From positions 107,515,741 through 107,579,740 of the forward strand of contig CM041465.1 in assembly GCA_023213395.1 (NCBI GenBank): 64,000 nucleotides of DNA, given 5' to 3'. The position numbers and the translations under genes are program-made. The notes under the pieces are model-generated. The model was given only the letters and a program-made list of their open reading frames with translations, was not told the DNA's origin and ran no database searches. This DNA is from Cycas panzhihuaensis (lineage: Eukaryota; Cycadophyta). This document shows positions 57,620 to 64,000 of this stretch, in pieces (positions within the stretch are counted from its first letter, which is position 1; the number at the start of each line of letters is the position of its first letter).

Positions 57620-59110
57620 CATTTGAGGAGGTAGTTAAAGACCAAACATGAAAAGTAGTCATGGACAAAGAGATGAACTCCATCCTAAAAAATGAAACTT
57701 AGGAGTTGACAGAATTACCACTTGGAAAAAATATAATTAATTATCAATGGATCTATAAAACCAAATTTTATGTAGACAACACCGTCAAGCGTCATAAAAC
57801 TCGTCATATTGTAAAAAGTTTTAAATAATAGGAAGGAATAGATTATAATGAGACCTTTGCATTGGTAGCTAATATGACCACATTCCATTTGGTAATGTCA
57901 CTAGTAATCCAATTTAATTAGCCAATCTACTAAATAGATATAAAGAGTACTTTCCTTAATAGAGAGCTTATAGAAGAGGTTTTCTTGAAGCAATGTTCTA
58001 GCTATGTTGTTTCAGGTAAAGAACACTTAGTTTATAAGCTCAAGAAAGCCTTGCATAAACTAAAGTAGGTACCATGGGTCTAGTATACAAAGATTGATGC
58101 CTTCCTCACTCAGCATGGATTTCATTGTTCACCCTTTAACTTAGACTTGAATATTTAGGTTATATAAAACATGATCACTATCATTATTCTTTATGTAGAT
58201 GATCTAGGAATCATAGAGAATAACACTGAAGGTATAACTTGGCTATAGTCAAAACTAAAAAGTAACTTTGAGATGATAGGTCTTAGGTTGCTCTATTATT
58301 TCCTTGGAATTAAAGTTTGGTAGGAATCGATTCACATCTTCCTATCTTAATCAAAATATGGCAATGAACTCTTATAAAGATTTACGATGGTAGATTATAA
58401 GCCAATACAAATTTCTATAGAAACAAGAACTAAGCTGAACTTGGATGAGCAAGGAAAACCATTTAATCCTACCTCGAATCGATAGTTAGTTGGGAGTCTC
58501 ATCTACCTTACCCACACTTGACTGAATATCTCTTATATAGTTGGGATCTATTCTAGGTATATTCCAAAGCCCAAAGCATCCCACTGGAAAGCCGTAACTA
58601 GGATTCTCAAATATATTCATGGCACACATCAATTTGGACTTGACTACAACCAAATTAAATCTCCTATCTTGAAAGGACACATGGATGCTAATTGGGTAGG
58701 TTGCCATGACACTCTCCATTCAACTTTAGAATACTATTTTGATATAAATTCAACTACAATCTCTTGGAGCTATTAGAAGTAGCCAAATATTGCTCTTTCC
58801 TCTACCAGAATTGAATACAAAGTAGTTGTTCACGCCACTATAGAGTTAATTTAGCTCAGAAGGATTCTTACTAAGCTTGGACTTTAATAAATTGTACCTA
58901 CCACTCTTTACTGTGAAAACTAGAGTGTGTTATAGATGACAAAACATCTAGTATTCCATGCTAGAACTAGGCATATAAAGCTCTACCATCACTTCATCTA
59001 TAAGCATGATCAAAATAAAAATGTAGATCTTATTTATTGATCAATTGACGACTAGATTACATATATTTTCACTAAAGTACTTGGGAAAACCAAAGTTGGA
59101 ATGGTTTTGA
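57620..59110 (+). pseudogene. Reverse transcriptase and RNase H of element D
   Basis: Copia RT with the blocks W-E-L, YQWIYKTKF, ETFALVANMTT, IDIKSTFLNRELIEEVF, then the catalytic YVDD at 58,191-58,202. RNase H follows with DANWVGCHDT, SSTRIEYKVV and RHIKLYHHFI, the typical copia end (K-H-I-x-x-x-x-H-F). Many stops, often TAG in place of CAG. Confidence 0.88.
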
Positions 59111-59146
59111 CACAACCTCGGCATCAAATTTAATGAAGTTTCCATT

Positions 59147-59157
59147 AAGGAAGGGTG
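59147..59157 (+). other. Element D polypurine tract
   Basis: AAGGAAGGGTG, eight bases before the 3' LTR. Confidence 0.75.
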
Positions 59158-59165
59158 TTAAAACT

Positions 59166-59540
59166 TGTAATGACCTTTTATTATATTGTAAACATTTGTA
59201 TATTTATGTAACTTGTACTTTAGGTGACCCTCTTATGTAATTTAATTATATTATAAAAATTGGCCAGGTTTGCCACTTTTACTGACATGTAGACTAATTA
59301 AATCATTGTAAATATGGGGTATATTATCTATATATTAAGCATTTATCCTATAGTTTATACATTAGTTAATTTAATATGCAGAAGGTCTGCTAAAATAGAG
59401 TCATATGATGCAACAAATTTGCCCATAGCATTTGCTCATCTTAGTTACATATGTTTTCTCTTATTCTTTTGTATTTGTAATACATTTTCGATATTTAAAT
59501 ATGAATACACTAGTGTTAGATCCTCCTTCTTGTTTTCTCA
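59166..59540 (+). repeat. Element D 3' LTR
   Basis: 375 bp from TGTAATGACC to TGTTTTCTCA, the same length as the 5' copy. It is followed not by a target duplication but by a second primer site. Confidence 0.9.
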
Positions 59541-59656
59541 TGGTATCAAAGCAAGTGGAGTGTATGTCGTTAGTTTTTAGTTGATATTGTGTGAGTTTAG
59601 TGAGAAAATGAAGATTTGTTTACCCATAAAATCATCCCATTCCCATTATTTTTTAA
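59541..59656 (+). repeat. Second primer site and leader after the 3' LTR of D
   Basis: TGGTATCAAAGCAAGTGG and the following bases align with 53,073-53,188 to CCCATTATTTTTTAA, then homology stops. So the structure is LTR-internal-LTR-leader, a start of a second, truncated tandem unit. Confidence 0.82.
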
Positions 59657-60817
59657 CACAGAGGACCCCTTTAGGTTCCCATACCTTAATTAATTATAGG
59701 AAAACTATTAACTTGTCTTTTATAATGCATTAGTTAGTAGTTAACACCAAGATGTTACCCTTCCTGAACACCTTTACACACCTTTAACAACTATGGGTAC
59801 AAATGTTCTCCATACTTAGTACCCTAAGATAATAGACTAAACGTAAGTAATAATAAAAAACTTTATTAAAGGGCCTATAGAATCAAGTTATCCTCCATTA
59901 GAATTAGTAAATTACCATTTAAATCAAATACTATTATACTTTTATAAGATAATTTGAGACTACTATACTTGTATAAGATAATCTAAGACTATGTATTCTC
60001 ACAAAATAACAAAATCTAATAGGACTATTGAATAACTAAAAAGATTCAATGATACCACCTACCCCTAAAATATAAAAGAACACTAAAAGTTATAGCATTA
60101 ATAGAATACCAATACTAACCTGTATTATAAACAAAATAACATGACAACTTTAACATGTAGTATAGAGATAATAATAAAATGTCTAAAGGATTCCTCTCAA
60201 AAACTTCAACATGATTTCTAGTCCCTATATCCTAGTTTCTTAGTCAAGAGTCTACCCTCTTTTAAGGGAAAAAAAAAAAAAAAGAAAGAAGAGAAAAAAG
60301 CCCCCACTCAGTTAGTAGGGTCACTTTAGGAAATAATTATATGATTCAGATGAAACCTGCACTAATAAACTTAAAACAAAAAGAAAAAAGAACATTAGGC
60401 TAGAGATTTTATCTAGTCATATATATACATCTTATTTTAATTAGCACATCATGCATATCATTCTAGTCTAGGTCAATGTCATCCTTTTTTATTAGCAAAA
60501 AATGGCAACTAGGCCCCACCAACACAAAAATCACATATAAGCCCACTTATACCATTCTGATGAGCTTATCATACTCATCATGATACATTAAGTAGGATTG
60601 TTACCTAGTTTTTATCTTATCCATATATATTTATACCCTAGAGGTTAACAAACTATAGACACCTCCACCCCCTACCTTTATATATTAGTCCCATCTCTTA
60701 GAACCTATTCTCTCTCTCATCCCTTTTCTTGGTGACCCTTTCATCTTCCCTTTAAACTTATTCTCAGTATACCATTCTTCTTTACAATGGTTTGTAGTAG
60801 TGATAAATACAAGTATA
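59657..60817. other. AT-rich DNA upstream of remnant F
   Basis: No gene recognised. It holds a poly-A run at about 60,269-60,284. The 5' LTR of F should lie here, but no LTR boundary or primer site could be found. Confidence 0.45.
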
Positions 60818-62036
60818 ATGCCTCCCACACAAGCTAAAAAGATCTAAGCACTCAAAGCACAAGTCAATAATATAAATACTAATTTGATACAAGTAAAGAT
60901 GACTTATCTAAAAAAAATACCAATATTAATAATAACTTCACGTCCATGGCTAATAGTTTCATAGTATTGATGGCACATGTCACTATGAAGCTCGCTAGAC
61001 TTTTAATAACTATGACCAATACACCCTCTTCCTTAAACTTGATAGGTAGAACACCTCCACCAATTCTCCCATTGCCAACACCAAAGCAGTACCCATGGTA
61101 TCACAAGATCAATATATCCATATTTGATCCCAATCTAAATAGGGACTTGGCTAAAAGTTAGATCAGTAAGATTGAGTCATACTTTGCCCTCAATCTAGTG
61201 GTCCCTGATGAGTAGTTAATCTTTACTTCCCTTCACTTAGAAGATAGGTCCAGCATTGGTTTTGTTAGTCATAAAAAGAAATCCAAGTTTATACATGGAC
61301 CCTCTTTTATAAGAATTTCTTCGAATAATATGAGGATACTTGGAATCAATCCTTCTTTAGCTAACCCACTCAACTTAAGTAAACTACGTTAGCCAAAATA
61401 TACACAAATGAGTTTTAGGCACTCCTTAATAAAGTTGCCTAGTAACTCAATCGTATAACACTCATTGAAGTATATATAATGGGATTAAAAGAGCACATTC
61501 AAATATGACTAAAGTCACTTATCCTTCTAACTCTTTGAGATGACATCACTATGGATAAGTTAATAAAATTAGAGTTTATAGCAAAATGCCAACCCAACTT
61601 TTAATGAGATTCCATTTGGTACCAGCACCCATAGTTTGTAGAATAATAGCCATGACCATGAGAGTTCGACTAACAACAACTATTCACAACCATACCTTCT
61701 TTAGATCTAGTCTCAGTTCCTCTTAATGAAGCAAATGGAAGCATGAAATTAAACCTCTGTAAGAAATTCTCAAAGAAATAGCCCCTTGGCTATAATAATA
61801 TGTGTAGAGTAAAATAGATGATTTGTACCATTGATGTTGATTTAGAAGATGATTCTGACATCGATTATGATAGGCCTAACTAGGTTGTTGATGAGATCTT
61901 AGCCCAAGATCCCTCTTTACCATAATATCTAGAGGCCTCACTATCAATTATCTCTTTTATGTCATGTCCAGAACCTCATTGCGTTAAAGGAACATTTAAT
62001 TGAACACCTATCACTCTCCTAATTAATAGTGGTATG
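60818..62036 (+). pseudogene. Remnant F: chromovirus gag and protease start
   Basis: The start MPPTQAKKI, a stop, ALKAQVNNINTNL aligns with the gag start of B. HKINISIFDPNLNRDLAKS (61,102-61,160) and ISKIESYFALNL match the gag core of B (HKINIPTFDPDLNRD, ISKLESYFALNL). Near 61,960 SCPEPHCVKGTF, a stop, TPITLLINSG matches the protease start of B (ACPEPLRVKG...ITILIDGG). It ends exactly where element E begins, in the protease active site. Heavily decayed. Confidence 0.78.
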
Positions 62037-62537
62037 TGTTTCCTAGCTACCTGGAATGGACTCGAGATATATCGACTCAAGTAAGCTCAGGTATATGCTT
62101 CTGCTTCTCGCTTCACTCCTGTTTGACTAAGATTGTTTAGTGTAGACTACCTAATGCATGCTTGCCTGACATCTATATGTTTGCATTATCTTCTTGCTTG
62201 ATCACTTTGCATGTGCTTACCGCATGCCTTTCAGCCTATGACGACTCACAGTGGGGGCATTCTCTAATAAATGCTACACCCCATATAGCACACAGCGACC
62301 CACTTCGTCTCCACGACCCCTCAGGATGCCTCAGCCAGTCATGTTCACCCTTTTTACGACACCCTATTCATGTTATAGTCTCTTCCAAGTCTGATTGAAT
62401 CCTTGGTTGAGACCTAGTTCGCTTTCTTGGCTACTTATCCATCACCTGGGTACTTCCCCTAGCTGTTTCTAGCCCTGATTTGCCCTTCATTTAGCTCCAA
62501 ACCTTGGTTTTTACTTGTTTTTTTGTTTCCAGGTTCG

Positions 62538-62599
62538 TACTGCTGTAAACTTAGCGGTACCATGATCTTTGCCGCAGTACCGCGAAGTTTACTGCGGTA
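62538..62599 (+). other. Imperfect 22-bp hairpin in the LTR of E
   Basis: TACTGCTGTAAACTTAGCGG and its partner TACCGCGAAGTTTACTGCGG pair over 22 bp with three mismatches, around an 18-nt loop. The AAACTTAGCGGTACC words recur in A and C. Confidence 0.75.
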
Positions 62600-62658
62600 T
62601 GACTGTTTGAAAAACTTTTTAAAAATCACACGACAGTTTCCGTTTTTTTCATAGAACT

Positions 62659-62668
62659 GCCACGTGGC
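62659..62668 (+). promoter_or_regulatory. G-box palindrome in the LTR of E
   Basis: GCCACGTGGC, the same word as in both LTRs of C. A GGATAAAACC stretch 50 bp downstream is a possible TATA element. Confidence 0.5.
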
Positions 62669-64000
62669 ACCTGCACATTTGAACTACCCTGAGATCGCCA
62701 ACGTTCACTTGCAGTGAGCAGGGGATAAAACCAAAAGTCTTCTTCATTTTTAAGGATTCTTAGCTCATTTTTTATAAGAAACTCTACAAAATCTTCTATA
62801 GAAAACTATCAGAGAACAAGACTCACATTCTTTGCTCTTTACCGAGACCATTCTTTGTCTCTCATGCTCAAGAATAGCAAGCTCAACATCTTGTTGCAAG
62901 TCTACAAAGTTATAAGGAGGATATTCTTTAAGGTCTCCCAAAAGGACAAGCTTCAGAGGCCCCCAACTCACAGGATTTTTTACACATTGGTCTCCTCTTC
63001 CAAACCTACCACCAAACTTTCTTTGAATCTTTGGTTTTTCTGCTATTTTCCAGTAGATACATACTTCTTCTCCTCCCTACAAGGTACCTTACTTGTTTAC
63101 TTCGTGCTTTATGCTACTTTTTACAGTTTTTCATGAACAAAGGCCTGAATTATTTACTTTCTTGATTCCTTGCTTAGTTTGTTACTAGATTTCTAGATTT
63201 GTGGATTGTAGAGCCTCCCCATATGGTCTTGCAAGCCTGCCTAAGGTGGTTGTGCAGAGGGGGTTACACAAAGGGAATTTGAAGGAGAAAGGCAGGGCCA
63301 ATCCCCCTTGCAGACCTTCTCTTCAAGGGTCCAAACCCTTATTTCCTTTCCCCCTGCACCCATTGCCTCTCTTAGAGCTTGGCCAGAGACCTGGGAATCT
63401 ACTCCTAAATCTAAACCAGCGTTGGCAGCCCCTTGCCTCACTAGTTCCAGCCCCTACTCGCTGCTTTTAGGCATCTCATAAGCCCCAAAATTGCTATTCA
63501 TTAGCTTGCAACTTGCAACCCATCTATTCAGATGATTTGCTACCCGTACCACTTCGTCCTTTGGGTGCGCTTGCCTACTTCTCCTTCGGTTTTTCCTTCT
63601 CATTGTTCGCTGCCCCATGTTATTCGTGCAAGTTTATTTTCCTTTCCCAAGGCTATGTGGAGACTTTCCGTAGGTGAGTTAGCCATTTCGAGGCTATACT
63701 CTAGTTTTGGGTGTCATTTACAATAACAGTTTGCAGAAACTTTGTTGGAAGTCATTTCAATAAATAATGTGCATATGCTTAACTTAGTTTGATTCTGTTT
63801 CTTCTAAGTTTCGATACATATACTAGATCTATTTTGTGGCCCCTCTTCCAAGAGGGAGATACTTGTCTATTTGATTGGTAGGATCTTGCATTTGTGGAGT
63901 CATGTATGAAACAAACTCATTACAAGTTAGTTCCATATTCATTACTTTTCATTATTTTTATTTTTTTTCCTGTTTGCTTTTTGCATGCATTGGGGAGGTA

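Larger units (their letters stand above)
52698..59656 (+). mobile_element. Element D: Ty1/copia retrotransposon remnant with extra leader
   Basis: Plus-strand copia element: 375-bp LTRs at both ends (TGTAAT...TTTTCTCA), an initiator-Met primer site, gag, protease, integrase, RT and RNase H in copia order (integrase before RT), and a polypurine tract. The LTRs differ by roughly 16% by eye, making it the oldest datable element here. After the 3' LTR a second primer site and 116 bp of leader follow (59,541-59,656). All domains carry stops. Confidence 0.9.
62037..64000 (+). mobile_element. Element E: 5' part of a Tat-like LTR, cut by window end
   Basis: Starts TGTTTCCTAGCTACC, the same as the element-strand start of the LTR of A (TGTTTCCTAGCTACCGGG), followed by GGAATGG, a GACTCAAGTAAG-like phrase and CAGGTAT in the same order. 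It carries the leader-type hairpin at 62,538-62,599 and a GCCACGTGGC box at 62,659-62,668. No internal region is reached. It could be a solo LTR. Open frames in it (for example 62,162-62,398) are not conserved in A. Confidence 0.75.

Overview
The window is repeat-rich plant nuclear DNA. The evidence is the set of mobile elements: Ty3/gypsy elements of Tat type, a chromodomain-carrying gypsy element (chromovirus), a Ty1/copia element and a plant-type LINE, with initiator-tRNA-Met or Tat-type primer sites. I see no intact host gene, tRNA, rRNA or CRISPR array. The species cannot be named from this sequence; a seed plant with a large genome is the best inference.

Layout. Positions 1-11,951 are AT-rich, old DNA. 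They hold a 1.1-kb tandem duplication (849-3,050), a heavily mutated LINE ORF2 on the minus strand (4,640-6,886) and small degenerate repeats. Positions 11,952-52,323 are one three-level nest of LTR retrotransposons, all on the minus strand. Element A is Tat-like, with ~3.0-kb LTRs at 11,952-14,927 and 49,330-52,323, flanked by AGTTT/AGTTC. Its gag is split by element B, a chromovirus with ~0.37-kb LTRs at 24,992-25,363 and 47,494-47,867, flanked by GCGAC/ATGAT. B is split between RNase H and integrase by element C, a second Tat-like element with ~2.56-kb LTRs at 26,778-29,336 and 40,685-43,252. A short SINE-like insertion (46,737-46,962) lies in B's leader. By-eye LTR divergence falls from A (~11%) to B (~9%) to C (~6%), as the nesting order requires. 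Positions 52,698-59,656 hold a decayed copia element D on the plus strand. Its LTRs are 375 bp each, and a second copy of the leader follows the 3' LTR. Positions 60,818-62,036 are a chromovirus gag/protease remnant F, cut by the 5' LTR of a third Tat-like element E (62,037 to the window end).

The most interesting content is shared by A and C. Beyond the usual gag-protease-RT-RNase H-integrase, the 4.5-kb stretch between integrase and the 3' LTR holds two extra genes placed head to head. One is a sense-strand type I RNase H next to the 3' LTR. The other is an antisense gene with a conserved TATA box, a leader hairpin, a plant-mobile-domain-like region, an acidic linker, a conserved 111-nt phase-1 intron with GT, AG and a CTGAC branch site, and a coiled-coil-like second exon. 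All copies here carry stops or frameshifts, but agreement between two diverged elements indicates that the layout was functional in their ancestor.
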